From contig NZ_CACSJJ010000003.1 of NCBI RefSeq assembly GCF_902706295.1, positions 1 to 64,000 on the forward strand: DNA of 64,000 bases. Direction: 5' to 3'. Below are positions 27,003 through 36,932 of the stretch, in pieces. The DNA is from Arthrobacter sp. 18067 (GTDB lineage Bacteria; Actinomycetota; Actinomycetes; Actinomycetales; Micrococcaceae). The notes beneath the pieces were generated by a model. It searched no databases, was not told the DNA's origin, and saw nothing but the letters and a program-made list of their open reading frames with translations. Both the position numbers and the translations under genes were made by a program. Position 1 is the first letter of the stretch; every line of letters starts with the position of its first letter.

Positions 27003-27860
27003 TTATCCGGCCACTTCCTCCAGGGGAACGAAGGTGGCGTACTCCGCACCATAACTCTGCACAACCTGCAGGTACTCGGACGGCGTGAAACCACTGAAGC
27101 GGCGGAACGACCTGATCAAATGCGGCTGGTCGTAGAAATCGGCCAAGTGCAGGAGTTCACTGCCCGGTACCGCGCCTGTGGGCAGCGCGGCCGCCTGGCT
27201 TACCAACCTGTTGAACCGGCACACGTCCGAGTAAGCCTTGGCCGTGGTCCCGCAGTCCCGCATCATGATTCGCTCCACAGTGGAGGTGCTGATGCCCAGT
27301 CCTGCCGCCAGCACGCTGATTTCGACGTCCTGCTTGGCAAGAGTTTCCACGACTTGCACCGTCCTGGGATCTGCCCGGTAACCCGGGCGGAGCCGCTCCT
27401 GCAGGAAGGCTCCCAGGGCGGCGAATGCCTGCCTTGGGTCGGCGCTGATGAGTTGCGAGCGGAGTTCCGAAAAGCCGGGGAAGATGCTTTCGGCGTCCAC
27501 CACCCGGTTCTGGAAGTCCGACGGCGGCTGGCTGGTGAACGCTGCGAGGCCGTAGGGAGTAAGGCGGGCACCCACGTTGAAGATCTGGTCAGGGTTCTCA
27601 CTGATGACGTAGCTGCGTTGCAGACCCGCGTAGAAGCCGGTGGAGACTTCTGTTGCGTTGGATCCGGGCGGCGTGATTCCTGATGTGCCGTTTTCCGGCG
27701 GGCTGATCAGGCGATACGGACCCGACAGGTTCAGAATCAGATGTGCCGATGGCCCAGGGAGGATCTTCTCGTAACGGGCCTGCGGCTGTGCGCGGACGAA
27801 CCACAGCTGGGTGACGAACGGCTGCAGCCCGGGCGGTGCCGGACACTCTTCGTAGAACAC
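27003..27860 (-). CDS. AraC family transcriptional regulator
   Basis: A 285-residue regulator starting at GTG. An N-terminal cupin-like sensing domain extends to about residue 150. The C-terminal pair of helix-turn-helices includes EISVLAAGLGISTSTVERIMMRDCG and LLHLADFYDQPHLIRSFRRFSGFTPSEYL, the AraC signature. The effector and target genes are unknown. Confidence 0.85.
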   Translation of the reverse strand: MFYEECPAPPGLQPFVTQLWFVRAQPQARYEKILPGPSAHLILNLSGPYRLISPPENGTSGITPPGSNATEVSTGFYAGLQRSYVISENPDQIFNVGARLTPYGLAAFTSQPPSDFQNRVVDAESIFPGFSELRSQLISADPRQAFAALGAFLQERLRPGYRADPRTVQVVETLAKQDVEISVLAAGLGISTSTVERIMMRDCGTTAKAYSDVCRFNRLVSQAAALPTGAVPGSELLHLADFYDQPHLIRSFRRFSGFTPSEYLQVVQSYGAEYATFVPLEEVAG

Positions 27861-27910
27861 AGCCCCAGTCTAGGTAGCTCCGCGACAAATCCCGCTGAGG
27901 CCAGCGACTG

Positions 27911-28756
27911 TTACAGCAGGCTGCGCAAGACCTGCGCCGCGCCGTCGTCGAGCACTGACGCGGTGACCTCATCCGCAACGGCGAGTACCTCGTCCGGAGC
28001 TTGGCCCATGGCGACACCGCGGCCCGCCCACGTGAGCATCTCGATGTCATTGCGGCCATCGCCTACTGCCACCGTGTTGGCGCGTTCCGTGCCAAGCTTC
28101 CGGCGCAGGGCCTCCAGGGCGCTGGCCTTGGTGACTCCCTCAGCGGCAATGTCCAGCCATGCCGTCCAGCCCACCGAGTAGGTCACGCCGGACAGGCCGA
28201 TGTGCTTGATGGCCTCATTGAATTCATCCGAGGTGTTCTCGCTGCTGAAGACGACCACGCGGACGGCGGTAGCATCCAACATGGTCTGGAAATCGACACC
28301 GATGGACTCCACACCAAAGCTGGCGTCCTGGAAGCGCTCGGTGGAGAGGAAGTTTCCGTCCTCGTCCTCCAGCGCGTACTTGGCATTGGGCAGCCGCTCG
28401 CGCAAGGCCCGCAGGGCTGGAGCGGGATCGAAAGTGGCCTTGTGGATGATCTCGTACCCGGTCTCCAATGCGGGATCCAGGCGAAGAGTCACACCGCCAT
28501 TGCAGCAGACTGCGTAGCCTCGCTCAAGGCCGATCTGCTCGATGATCGGGAGCGTCGCATTGAGTGAACGGCCGGTAGCGATCATGACGTCGTGTCCGCT
28601 GGCAACCACCGCCTGGGCAGCGGAGCGAACGCCCGGTGACATGTGGCCGTCGTGGTCAACAAGCGTGCCGTCAACATCCAAGGCGATCATGAGGTTGTTG
28701 TTGTTATTTGGCTGGTCATCGATGCCAGCAACTGGAGTATCAGTCAAAATAGTCAT
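27911..28756 (-). CDS. Cof-type HAD family phosphatase
   Basis: A 281-residue HAD hydrolase. Motif I is ALDVDGTLVD (catalytic Asp near residues 27 and 29), motif II is the ATGR threonine, and motif III/IV is TKASALEALRR followed by AVGDGRNDIEMLTWAGRGVAMG. A cap of type C2b lies between. Such enzymes dephosphorylate small sugar or cofactor phosphates; the substrate is not predictable. Confidence 0.88.
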   Translation of the reverse strand: MTILTDTPVAGIDDQPNNNNNLMIALDVDGTLVDHDGHMSPGVRSAAQAVVASGHDVMIATGRSLNATLPIIEQIGLERGYAVCCNGGVTLRLDPALETGYEIIHKATFDPAPALRALRERLPNAKYALEDEDGNFLSTERFQDASFGVESIGVDFQTMLDATAVRVVVFSSENTSDEFNEAIKHIGLSGVTYSVGWTAWLDIAAEGVTKASALEALRRKLGTERANTVAVGDGRNDIEMLTWAGRGVAMGQAPDEVLAVADEVTASVLDDGAAQVLRSLL

Positions 28757-28835
28757 GCTTACAGTAGAGCAGACACCTCCGACGCTGAACTAGGACCGGC
28801 GCCACAGCGGGGGATTAACTGACGGTGAACAGTCG

Positions 28836-31049
28836 TCATGTGGATGGTTGCCCGCCGCTCCGGAGAATGACAAGTTGCTGGGTGGCCCGGGTCATGGCGA
28901 CATAGCGGTCCACGGCGCCTTCCATACCGGCACCTTCGAAGCCATCCCCGAATTCCTCAGGGTCCAGCAGGACCACGAGGTCGAACTCCAGGCCCTTGGA
29001 CAACTCCGGGGTGAGCCAGCTGACGCGGTCCAATGTCGCCTTGGTTGCCATGGCGTCCCGCCGGCTGATGACACAGGCCGTGCCCTCCGGGCTTTTAGCG
29101 AGCCAGGTCTCCAGGATGGAGCTGAGCTCCTGCGTTGTTCCGTGGACCACAGGAATGCCGCTGCTGCGGACCGACGTGGGTACGTTGGCGTCCGGGAGGG
29201 CTGCCCTGATGACCGGCTCCGCTTCCGCCATGACCTCTGCGGGCGTGCGGTAGTTGATGCCCAGGCTGGCCAGCGTCACGTTGCCCAAACCCACGCGTTC
29301 CAGGCGTTCCTCCCATGACTCGCTGAAACCGTGCCTGGCCTGGGCGCGGTCGCCCACCACCGTGAAGCTTCGCGACGGGCAGCGAAGGAGCAGCATCCGC
29401 CACTCGGCGTCCGTCAGTTCCTGTGCCTCATCCACAACGATGTGCGCGAACGGTCCTGCCAGGACATCTGGATCCGGTGTGGGCAGGGCGTCAAGGTCCA
29501 CCAGCTTCTCCCGCATGTCATCGCCACGCAGCATGTACATCTCCATGTTTTCGGAGTCGTCAGCGGCTATCAAGTCATCCACCACCCGATCCATGAGCTC
29601 CCGTTCAGCCGCCAGCGTTGCCTCCTGGCTTCTCCTTCGCTGCGAGGCTTCCGGGTCGCCGAGCCGTTGCCGGGCTGCGTCCAGGAGCGGCAGGTCCTCC
29701 GCCGTCCATGCCTCGGGGTATTCACGCTGAAGCGTGGCTGTTTCATCAGGCTGCAGCCATGGTGCACACAGGCGCAGGTACGCCGGCACACGCCACAGGT
29801 CGGCCACCAGCCCTTTATAATCGAGCAGCGGCCACGCCCGGTTGAAATTCGTGTGCAGCTCAGCGTTGTGCGTGAACGCCTTGCGGAGCAAGCTCTCCGG
29901 AACATCCTGTCCTGCCAGCTTGTCCATGAGGATTTCCAGCAGCGCCTCCCACACGTCATCGCGGGCTTCGTTGTGCGGGGTTCCTGGTTCTGCTGCGTCG
30001 AAGGCCTCCGCCCAGTCCTCGCTGCTGAGCCAGACCTCGGCGTAGGGGGTCTCGACCTCCATACCCTTGGCGGGCACCTCCTCGTAGAACTTCACGGCAC
30101 GCTCAATCGCTTTGACCATGTCCACGGACGACTTGAGCCGTGCCACGTCGGGATTACTTTCGACGCCGGCCGTGGCGCCTTCGGGGACAAGGTCACTCAA
30201 TGTGCAGGTCTGCACACCCTCCACCCCAAGGCTGGGAAGAACATCCGCGACGTAGGCGAGGTAGGGCTGGTGCGGGCCGACGAACAGGACGTCGCTCTTT
30301 CGGTGGCTGCCCCGATGGCTCAGGCGGGGGTCCGAGTAGAGCAGGTAGGCGGGCCGGTGCAAGGCGACGACAGTCTTTCCCGTACCCGGGCCGCCGTCGA
30401 CCACCAAAGCACCCCGTGAGCCCGCCCGGATGATCCGGTCCTGGTCCGCTTGAATGGTCCCGAGCACATCCCGCATTCGAGCCGAGCGGCTGCTGCCAAG
30501 GCTGGCGATGAACGCAGACTGGTCATCCAGCGCAGCGTTGTTTTGCAACCCGTCGGCGGTGAACACTTCGTCCCAATAGTCGCTGATCCGGCCCCGGGTC
30601 CAGCGGTACCGGCGACGACTCGCCAGACCCATCGGGTTCGCGTGGGTTGCTCCAAAGAAGGGCTCGGCGGCAGGTGAACGCCAGTCGACCAGGAGCCTTC
30701 GCCCTTGGCTGTCATTGAGCCCCAGCCGGCCAACGTACACGGGATCCGGACTGTCCGCGCCAACCATCCGCCCCAAGCAAAGGTCCAGGCCGAAGCGGCG
30801 GAGAGCCCGCAGACGCGCCGTGATTCGGTGGATCTCCTGGTCCCGATCCAAGGCCGCCTGACCCCGGCCGCCCGGCTGCTTTCGAGTGGCATCAAGACGG
30901 TTGGACAACTCCGCGATTGATTCGGCGAGACTCGCGGCGATGGCTTCGAAGTGCTGCTCATCGCTGCCGATCAGCTTCGGCTCCGCTTTGCGGGCAAGGT
31001 GCTCCGGCAGAGCGAATGCGCTGGTTTTCAGCGGGCTGGTTTCGGGCAT
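28836..31049 (-). CDS. helR: RNA polymerase-recycling motor ATPase HelR (HelD-like helicase)
   Basis: A 737-residue superfamily 1 ATPase of the HelD group. An N-terminal coiled coil extends to about residue 85. Walker A is DGGPGTGKTVVALHR near residue 217-231, Walker B is HIVVDEAQELTDAEW, and C-terminal motifs are GINYRTPAEVM and RYVAMTRATQQLVIL. HelD proteins release stalled RNA polymerase; Streptomyces HelR also displaces rifamycin and gives resistance. The rifamycin-associated element at 31108-31128, just upstream, supports the HelR subtype. GGGAG precedes the ATG by about 8 nt. Confidence 0.88.
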   Translation of the reverse strand: MPETSPLKTSAFALPEHLARKAEPKLIGSDEQHFEAIAASLAESIAELSNRLDATRKQPGGRGQAALDRDQEIHRITARLRALRRFGLDLCLGRMVGADSPDPVYVGRLGLNDSQGRRLLVDWRSPAAEPFFGATHANPMGLASRRRYRWTRGRISDYWDEVFTADGLQNNAALDDQSAFIASLGSSRSARMRDVLGTIQADQDRIIRAGSRGALVVDGGPGTGKTVVALHRPAYLLYSDPRLSHRGSHRKSDVLFVGPHQPYLAYVADVLPSLGVEGVQTCTLSDLVPEGATAGVESNPDVARLKSSVDMVKAIERAVKFYEEVPAKGMEVETPYAEVWLSSEDWAEAFDAAEPGTPHNEARDDVWEALLEILMDKLAGQDVPESLLRKAFTHNAELHTNFNRAWPLLDYKGLVADLWRVPAYLRLCAPWLQPDETATLQREYPEAWTAEDLPLLDAARQRLGDPEASQRRRSQEATLAAERELMDRVVDDLIAADDSENMEMYMLRGDDMREKLVDLDALPTPDPDVLAGPFAHIVVDEAQELTDAEWRMLLLRCPSRSFTVVGDRAQARHGFSESWEERLERVGLGNVTLASLGINYRTPAEVMAEAEPVIRAALPDANVPTSVRSSGIPVVHGTTQELSSILETWLAKSPEGTACVISRRDAMATKATLDRVSWLTPELSKGLEFDLVVLLDPEEFGDGFEGAGMEGAVDRYVAMTRATQQLVILRSGGQPST

Positions 31050-31107
31050 GGCGCGACTCCCTTTTCCGTGGGCGATGGGGTTCGTGGATCAATTGTTCGG
31101 CATGCAG

Positions 31108-31128
31108 GGGGCCTTGCCGCAAGCCCCC
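31108..31128 (-). promoter_or_regulatory. Rifamycin-associated element (RAE)
   Basis: On the minus strand the sequence GGGGCTTGCGGCAAGGCCCC is an imperfect palindrome and matches the RAE as I recall it from actinobacterial rifamycin-inactivation genes. It lies about 60 nt upstream of the helR start in the correct orientation. A TATAAC hexamer lies just upstream of it on the same strand. Confidence 0.8.
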
Positions 31129-31149
31129 TGTGCGTTATAAATTGAATAT

Positions 31150-31175
31150 GGAAGGGATAATTCCCTTCCTTTTTT
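31150..31175 (+). terminator. Intrinsic terminator on the plus strand
   Basis: GGAAGGGA-TAAT-TCCCTTCC is a perfect 8-bp stem followed by six T residues (31170-31175). No plus-strand gene lies upstream, so it would stop antisense transcription coming out of helR before the methyltransferase gene. Confidence 0.75.
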
Positions 31176-31221
31176 GTGCCCATTTCCCGCAGAATTTCCC
31201 GCTGAACGCTGCCCGGAACTG

Positions 31222-31236
31222 TAGGGTAATCGGGTG
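31222..31236 (+). promoter_or_regulatory. -10 element of a possible leaderless transcript
   Basis: TAGGGT (31222-31227) fits the actinobacterial TANNNT -10 and lies 7 nt before the GTG at 31234, with no Shine-Dalgarno between. This spacing places the transcription start at the start codon. Confidence 0.4.
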
Positions 31237-31974
31237 CCCTCACGAATGACTGGATCCCAGCTGGCAGCGCTCTATGACGCCGGGAATCAATGGTCCGCGG
31301 ATGACGACTTTTTCCTCGCGTTCGTCAATGAGCGGCCGTCCAGTCGCGTGCTGGATCTGGGCTGCGGCACGGGTCGAATGACCATTGCGGTTGCCGCTGA
31401 TGGTCACACCGTTGTTGGCATCGACCCAAACGCCCCCTCCCTTGCGGCCGCTCGTGGGAAGCACGGTGCTGTGGACGTGACGTGGATCGACGGTACGTCA
31501 GCGGCGATCCCGCAAGAGATCAAATTCGACGTGGCCATCATGACGGCACATGTGGCTCAAGCAATAAACGACGACGGCGACTGGCACCGAACGCTTGCCG
31601 ACGTCAACCGCGCGCTGGCACCCGGCGGGCGATTGGCGTTCGATACCCGCGACCCGGCCGCCAGGGCATGGGAAAGCTGGAATCCGGCGACGACGCGACG
31701 CACGCACACTCTTTCCGACGGATCCACCGTGGAAACCTGGCTCGAAAGCACTCCGGAAATCGACGGGCTGGTTACCTTGACCGAGCACCGTGTCTTTAAC
31801 GGGAGCAGCGGTGAAAAAGGGATCTCGGTCCTGGCGTTCCGCACCGAAGACCAACTGCGCCACGACCTGAACCTCGCGGGCTTCGAGGTGGACCACATTC
31901 TGGGCGGCTGGGCCGGCGAGGACGTGGGCAGCGGGCAAGGCGAACTGATCGCCCTTGCCCGCAAGCCACGCTAG
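31234..31974 (+). CDS. SAM-dependent class I methyltransferase
   Basis: A 246-residue protein with a Rossmann-type methyltransferase fold. Motif [17 protein letters not shown] is near residues 35-50, the acidic residue after strand 2 is in [11 protein letters not shown], and post-I/II is [11 protein letters not shown]. Substrate unknown. The start is GTG and may be leaderless. Its stop overlaps the convergent serS stop by 3-4 nt. Confidence 0.82.
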   Translation: MPSRMTGSQLAALYDAGNQWSADDDFFLAFVNERPSSRVLDLGCGTGRMTIAVAADGHTVVGIDPNAPSLAAARGKHGAVDVTWIDGTSAAIPQEIKFDVAIMTAHVAQAINDDGDWHRTLADVNRALAPGGRLAFDTRDPAARAWESWNPATTRRTHTLSDGSTVETWLESTPEIDGLVTLTEHRVFNGSSGEKGISVLAFRTEDQLRHDLNLAGFEVDHILGGWAGEDVGSGQGELIALARKPR

Positions 31975-33251
31975 ATAACCGGCAGAACCTCAAGCCCGCC
32001 AAGGTACTTCTGAAGCGCCTTGGGAACGTTGACGGAGCCGTCCGGGTTCTGGTGGTGCTCAAGGATGGCAACGATCCAGCGCGTGGTGGCCAGGGTGCCG
32101 TTCAGAGTCGCAACAGCACGCGTGCCCTTGGCAACGCCTTCCTCATTGATCACCCGTTCGCGGATGTTGAGGCGGCGCGCCTGGAACGTGGTGCAGTTGG
32201 ACGTCGAAGTGAGCTCGCGGTACGCGTTCTGCGTGGGGACCCAGGCTTCGCAGTCGAACTTGCGGGCCGCGGACATGCCGAGGTCTCCTGCTGCGGTGTC
32301 GATTACGCGGTAGGGAAGCTCGCACTTGGCCAGCATTTCCTCTTCCCAGGCCAGCAGTCGCTCGTGTTCGGCAGCGGCCTCTTCAACGGTGGTGTAAATG
32401 AACATCTCCACCTTGTTGAACTGGTGCACGCGGATGATGCCACGGGTGTCCTTGCCGTGCGAACCGGCCTCGCGGCGGTAGCAGGAGCTCTGGCCGGCGT
32501 ACCGGATGGGGCCCGCGGAGAGGTCCAGGATCTCATCTGCGTGGTAGCCGGCGAGGGCCACCTCCGAGGTTCCCACAAGGTAAAGGTCGTCTTCAGCGAG
32601 ACGGTAGATCTCGGCGTCGTGCTTTACGTCAAAACCGGTGCCCTGCATGGTCTCGGGACGAACCAAAGTGGGGGTGATCATCGGGACGAAACCGGCATCG
32701 ATGGCTTGCTCCATAGCCATCTGCAGCAGCGCCATTTCCAAGCGGGCACCAACGCCGCGAAGGAAATAGAAGCGCGAGCCGGAAACCTTGGCACCGCGCT
32801 CCATGTCGATCGCGCCGATCAATTCGCCGATTTCCAGGTGGTCTTTCGGTTCGAAATCGTTGAATTCCCGGGGGGTACCCACGGTCTTGACCACAACGAA
32901 GTCGTCCTCGCCGCCCTCAGGGACACCATCCACAACGAGGTTGGGGATGACGCGGAGCAGTTCCTCCTGCTTCGCTTGAGCGACAGAGGCTTCAGCAGCG
33001 GCGGCCTTGACCGAGTTGGCCAGTTCCTTGACCTCGGCCAAAAGGGCCTGCTTTTCCTCGCCCTTTGCCTGCGCCACCTTCTTGCCGAAAGCGTTCTGCT
33101 CTGCGCGGAGGGTTTCATGGCGGATCAGCGCGGCGCGGCGATCGGAGTCAGCGGAGATGATCGCGTCCACAACGGACTCGTCGGCGCCACGGGCGCGCTG
33201 GCTGGCACGGAACTTGTCCGGATTTTCGCTGAGGTCTTTTACGTCGATCAC
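31971..33251 (-). CDS. serS: Seryl-tRNA synthetase
   Basis: Charges tRNA-Ser with serine. 426 residues from GTG 33251 ([14 protein letters not shown]), the family-typical start; the open frame runs on to 33620 without homology. The N-terminal antiparallel coiled coil lies at about 28-105, motif 2 is [26 protein letters not shown] and motif 3 is [18 protein letters not shown]. Divergent from the diacylglycerol kinase gene. Confidence 0.96.
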   Translation of the reverse strand: MIDVKDLSENPDKFRASQRARGADESVVDAIISADSDRRAALIRHETLRAEQNAFGKKVAQAKGEEKQALLAEVKELANSVKAAAAEASVAQAKQEELLRVIPNLVVDGVPEGGEDDFVVVKTVGTPREFNDFEPKDHLEIGELIGAIDMERGAKVSGSRFYFLRGVGARLEMALLQMAMEQAIDAGFVPMITPTLVRPETMQGTGFDVKHDAEIYRLAEDDLYLVGTSEVALAGYHADEILDLSAGPIRYAGQSSCYRREAGSHGKDTRGIIRVHQFNKVEMFIYTTVEEAAAEHERLLAWEEEMLAKCELPYRVIDTAAGDLGMSAARKFDCEAWVPTQNAYRELTSTSNCTTFQARRLNIRERVINEEGVAKGTRAVATLNGTLATTRWIVAILEHHQNPDGSVNVPKALQKYLGGLEVLPVI

Positions 33252-33363
33252 CAGACAAGAGTATCGAATCTGCCGCGGATTTCCGGCCCGTGGCGGGCGA
33301 AGGCCGGCCGTCCCGGGAGCGAGGCAAAGAGAGGAGTGCCCAGGAGGATAGTGTTGGAGCACC

Positions 33364-34425
33364 ATGAGCGACTGGATCCTGTACGTGATTCTCGCTGGGG
33401 GCGTGGCGTTTGCCGTCTCCAGTTGGTGGGGTGTGCGCCGATTGAAAGCCCGGCACACCAGGAGCGCGGTTCGGGAGGACGCCCACAAGCCCGGCCCCGG
33501 GGACCAACGTGTTGCCGTCATCCTTAATCCCGTAAAGAACAACGCGGCCGTAGCCCGTGAGGCCATTATCGACGCCTGTGACCTCGCCGGATGGGACGCA
33601 CCCAAATTCTTTGAAACCACCCCCGAGGACCCCGGTTACGGGCAGTCGCGCCAGGCGCTGGCCTACGGAGCCGACGTCATTCTGGCGTGCGGTGGCGACG
33701 GTACCGTGCGCGTAGTGGCTGAGTCGCTGGCGCACAAGAATGTGGCTATGGGCCTCATTCCTTTGGGCACCGGAAACCTGCTGGCACGAAACGTGGACCT
33801 GGACGTCACGGACCTCAGTGGCTGCATCCAGACCGCCCTGTTCGGCCATCAGCGCTTCATCGATACCGCCACCATGGGGATCGACAACGAAATTACCGGT
33901 GAGTCCGCCGAACATACCTTCCTGGTTATCGCCGGCATGGGCTTGGATGCCGAGGTTGTTGGCGACACCAAGGACAACCTCAAAAAGAGCGTCGGCTGGC
34001 TCGCGTATACCGAGGCCGGCGTCCGCCACCTGCCTGGCCGCCGCAAACGGGTCACCATCACCATGGATGACCAGCCCGAACAGGCGCGTAAAATCCGCAG
34101 CGTACTTTTTGCCAACTGTGGATTGATACCCGGCGGTATTGACTTCATCCCGCAGGCCATGATCGACGACGGCATGCTGGACATCGTGGTGATGAGCCCG
34201 CGCAGCGCCTTCGGCTGGCTGGCCATGTACACAAAGGTCCTGTTCAAGCACAACGCGAACCTGCCGATGATGAGCTTCTACCGTTCCGGGAAAGTCACTA
34301 TCCGCAGTCAGGAACCGATGGCAACACAGCTCGACGGCGACCCCTCGGGCGAAGCGACAACGGTCACCGTCCAGGTGGCACCAGGGTCCTTGCTGGTGCG
34401 CGTGCCGAAAGCCAAGACCGTTTAG
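33364..34425 (+). CDS. Diacylglycerol kinase family lipid kinase
   Basis: A 353-residue protein. A hydrophobic N-terminal segment ([21 protein letters not shown]) could anchor it. The catalytic domain has [10 protein letters not shown] and the nucleotide-binding [11 protein letters not shown] near residue 111, then [14 protein letters not shown]. This family phosphorylates diacylglycerol or related lipids. A strong AGGAGGAT lies upstream. It overlaps the stop of the convergent small gene. Confidence 0.88.
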   Translation: MSDWILYVILAGGVAFAVSSWWGVRRLKARHTRSAVREDAHKPGPGDQRVAVILNPVKNNAAVAREAIIDACDLAGWDAPKFFETTPEDPGYGQSRQALAYGADVILACGGDGTVRVVAESLAHKNVAMGLIPLGTGNLLARNVDLDVTDLSGCIQTALFGHQRFIDTATMGIDNEITGESAEHTFLVIAGMGLDAEVVGDTKDNLKKSVGWLAYTEAGVRHLPGRRKRVTITMDDQPEQARKIRSVLFANCGLIPGGIDFIPQAMIDDGMLDIVVMSPRSAFGWLAMYTKVLFKHNANLPMMSFYRSGKVTIRSQEPMATQLDGDPSGEATTVTVQVAPGSLLVRVPKAKTV

Positions 34426-34652
34426 ACGGCGCCCTTTTCGGGCTGGGCTGTGTTTCTTTCGGCCTCTTCAGCCGCGGCCTTGGCAGCAGCCCGCGCCTCG
34501 GACTGCTCCTTGATCATGGCTTGCTCTTCTTCAAAACGCAGACGATCCGCCCTATCAGCATCGTCGCCGTCCCAGTCATCTTTGTTATCGGTAGACGGCT
34601 TGGGATTGACGATCATGCCCTGGCCGTCTTTGTCATCGCTGTGGACAGTCAT
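34422..34652 (-). CDS. Small charged hypothetical protein
   Basis: A 76-residue very hydrophilic protein. It is Asp/Lys-rich at first (DDKDGQG, DDWDGDDADRADRLR), then a Glu/Ala helix (EEEQAMIKEQSEARAAAKAAAEEAER). I chose ATG 34652 with GGGAG upstream. Likely disordered with one helix; function unknown. Confidence 0.6.
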   Translation of the reverse strand: MTVHSDDKDGQGMIVNPKPSTDNKDDWDGDDADRADRLRFEEEQAMIKEQSEARAAAKAAAEEAERNTAQPEKGAV

Positions 34653-34756
34653 GACCGCTCCCTTCGTTTGGCATTCATCCATCGTTTATGGATCAGGCAA
34701 GCATACGCACAGAAGTATGACTGCGAAAGGGGAATGGTATGCCCTGTGGACAGCGA

Positions 34757-35689
34757 CTAGGAGCCCGCCAGGAGCGAATCAACCCACGCGTGCGCCGAGG
34801 CAAAAGCAGCGTCCGAAGTATGGGGGGCCACCACGGCCGGCTGCTTGTCAGCCCGTGCGTAGGAGCCCAGGAACCGGGTTGCCGGGCTGATCCGATGGAG
34901 GCCGGCAAGGGCATCGGCCACCCGTGAATCGGTGGCGTGGCCATCGGCGTCGATGCTGAAGAAATAGTGGCCCAGGTACTGTCCGGTGGGGCGTGATTCG
35001 ATGCGGCTCAGGTTCACTCCGCGGGAGGCGAACTGATCCAGGATCTCCATCAGCGCACCGGGGTGGTCCTCAGGCAGCGGGACTACCACGGTGGTTTTGT
35101 CGGCACCTGTGCGCTCCGGCAAGGGTCCGGGCCGGCTCACCAGGATGAACCGCGTAACGGCGTCCGGGTTGTCGCCAATATTCTCGGCCAGTATGTTGAG
35201 GCCGGGTTGCTCGGAAGCGATCAGCGGCGCACAAATGGCCGCTTCATAAGGAGCATCCTCCTCGAGCAGGCCCATGGCGGAGGCAGCCGTGGAGGACCCG
35301 GGAACGTAGTCCGCGTCCGGAAGGTGTTCATCCACCCAGAGGCGGCATTGCGCCCACGCGTGGCCGTGGGTCGAGATCCGCTTGATGTCGGAAAGTTCGA
35401 CGCCGGGCCTCGCCACGAGCACGAAGGTAATGGGAACAAGGGCCTCACGGATAATCCGAAGCTCCTGGCCTGTGGCGATTGCGTCCAGCGTCGCAGTAAC
35501 CCCGCCCTCCACCGAATTCTCGATGGGAACCATGGCAGCATCAGCGTCGCCGGTCCGGACGCGGTCCAGGGCGGAATTGACGTTGGTGCAGGGAATTCGC
35601 TTGGCGTCAGCAGCACCCGGAACCTGCATGAGGGCGGCCTCGGTGAAGGTACCCTCAGGGCCCAGGAACGTGTAGGTGAGCGCTGACAT
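34757..35689 (-). CDS. pheA: Prephenate dehydratase
   Basis: Converts prephenate to phenylpyruvate for phenylalanine synthesis. In 310 residues the dehydratase domain opens with YTFLGPEGTFTEAA and contains VTRFILV (the TRF catalytic motif). It is followed by an ACT domain with HPGALMEILDQFASRGVNLSRIESRP, the phenylalanine-sensing ESRP motif, so feedback inhibition is expected. AAGGAAT precedes the ATG. It follows the rhodanese gene by 30 nt. Confidence 0.95.
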   Translation of the reverse strand: MSALTYTFLGPEGTFTEAALMQVPGAADAKRIPCTNVNSALDRVRTGDADAAMVPIENSVEGGVTATLDAIATGQELRIIREALVPITFVLVARPGVELSDIKRISTHGHAWAQCRLWVDEHLPDADYVPGSSTAASAMGLLEEDAPYEAAICAPLIASEQPGLNILAENIGDNPDAVTRFILVSRPGPLPERTGADKTTVVVPLPEDHPGALMEILDQFASRGVNLSRIESRPTGQYLGHYFFSIDADGHATDSRVADALAGLHRISPATRFLGSYARADKQPAVVAPHTSDAAFASAHAWVDSLLAGS

Positions 35690-35719
35690 CGAATATTCCT
35701 TGCTGGTTATATGCGCGGG

Positions 35720-36046
35720 TTAGAGAACTACCGGCTTGAGGCCGTTGTCCGAGACCATCGGCTTCCCGGCCTCGAACCACATGTCCATGCCACCCGCCAC
35801 ATTCACTGCCGAGTACCCCTGACCAACCAGCCACTGAACCACACGGAAGGAACGGCCACCGGTACGGCAGATGACAAAGAGGTCGTCGTCGGGATCCAGC
35901 TCGTCCAGGCGTGCCGGCAGCTGGTCCATGGGGATGTGCCTTGCACCTTCTGCGTGCCCGGCCACCCATTCGTAGTCTTCGCGGACGTCCAGGATGCTGG
36001 CGTCGGCCGGCATATCGCCCACAGGCACGGTATCGAAGTCGCTCAT
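35720..36046 (-). CDS. Single-domain rhodanese
   Basis: A 108-residue sulfurtransferase domain. The active-site loop is CRTGGRS (Cys near residue 68) and the family opening ASILDVREDYEWVAGHAEGARHIPMDQL is intact. It is cytosolic with no signal peptide. The sulfur acceptor is unknown. It may share a transcript with pheA. Confidence 0.88.
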   Translation of the reverse strand: MSDFDTVPVGDMPADASILDVREDYEWVAGHAEGARHIPMDQLPARLDELDPDDDLFVICRTGGRSFRVVQWLVGQGYSAVNVAGGMDMWFEAGKPMVSDNGLKPVVL

Positions 36047-36188
36047 AGCGGTCCCTTCCCATCGATTAGTCCAGCATCCAGCCTAGTCGCCGCGGCGTGC
36101 GGCTGAAACGTTCGCTTGCATCACGAGGTCCGGGCGCTAAGACTGGGACCCAAGCCCTCCCCGAATATTGGCCCGTTAGGAGTACCCA

Positions 36189-36932
36189 ATGGCTGCTGGG
36201 CAACCCACCATTTTGGCGACATCCGGTGGCTACAAACCGGGCGAACGCACCAGGATCGAGTTCAACCACCTGATGCACTACGCCGTGGAACTCTCCGGGG
36301 TGAGCGGCCGCGCGCCCCGCGTAACCCATATCGGCACGGCATCCGGTGACCAGCGATGGTGGGCAGCGGAAATGGACCAGGCCGCGCGCATTGCGGGGTT
36401 CGACGTCAGCCACCTCACCCTCTTCCCCATGCCCAACCTTGAGGACCCCGAAGCCCACCTCCTGGAGCAGGATGTGGTGTGGGTCAACGGTGGTTCGGTG
36501 GTGAACCTCCTGGCCGTGTGGCGTGCGCACGGGCTGGACCGGATCCTGCGCAAGGCATGGGAGGGCGGAGTGGTGCTTGCCGGCGTCTCAGCCGGTTCCA
36601 TCTGCTGGTACCAAGGCGGCGTCACCGATTCGTTCGGCCCCGAGCTCAAGCCCGTCACCAACGCGCTCGGCTTCCTTCCCTACGCCAGCGGCGTCCACTA
36701 TGACTCCGAACCCCGCCGCGCACCCGCGATCCACAAGCTGGTCGCCAACGGGACGCTCGGCGAGACGCACTGCACGGACGACGGCGTGGGGCTGGTTTAC
36801 CGGGGAACGGAACTTGTGGAGGTGGTGTCCGAAGTGAAGAACAAGGCCGCCTTCCGGGTCACCGCCGGCGCCGGCGAAAGTGTGGATGCCGTAGCTGTGG
36901 AGGAACGGTTGGAGTCGCGTTTCCTTGGTTGA
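36189..36932 (+). CDS. pepE: Peptidase E-like S51 family peptidase
   Basis: A 247-residue member of the S51 group. The serine nucleophile is in LAGVSAGSICWYQGG near residue 137, and the FLPYASGVHYDSEPRR block follows with the likely catalytic His. Known members cleave Asp-X dipeptides. TTAGGAG lies upstream of the ATG. It overlaps the amidase gene at its 3' end. Confidence 0.85.
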   Translation: MAAGQPTILATSGGYKPGERTRIEFNHLMHYAVELSGVSGRAPRVTHIGTASGDQRWWAAEMDQAARIAGFDVSHLTLFPMPNLEDPEAHLLEQDVVWVNGGSVVNLLAVWRAHGLDRILRKAWEGGVVLAGVSAGSICWYQGGVTDSFGPELKPVTNALGFLPYASGVHYDSEPRRAPAIHKLVANGTLGETHCTDDGVGLVYRGTELVEVVSEVKNKAAFRVTAGAGESVDAVAVEERLESRFLG

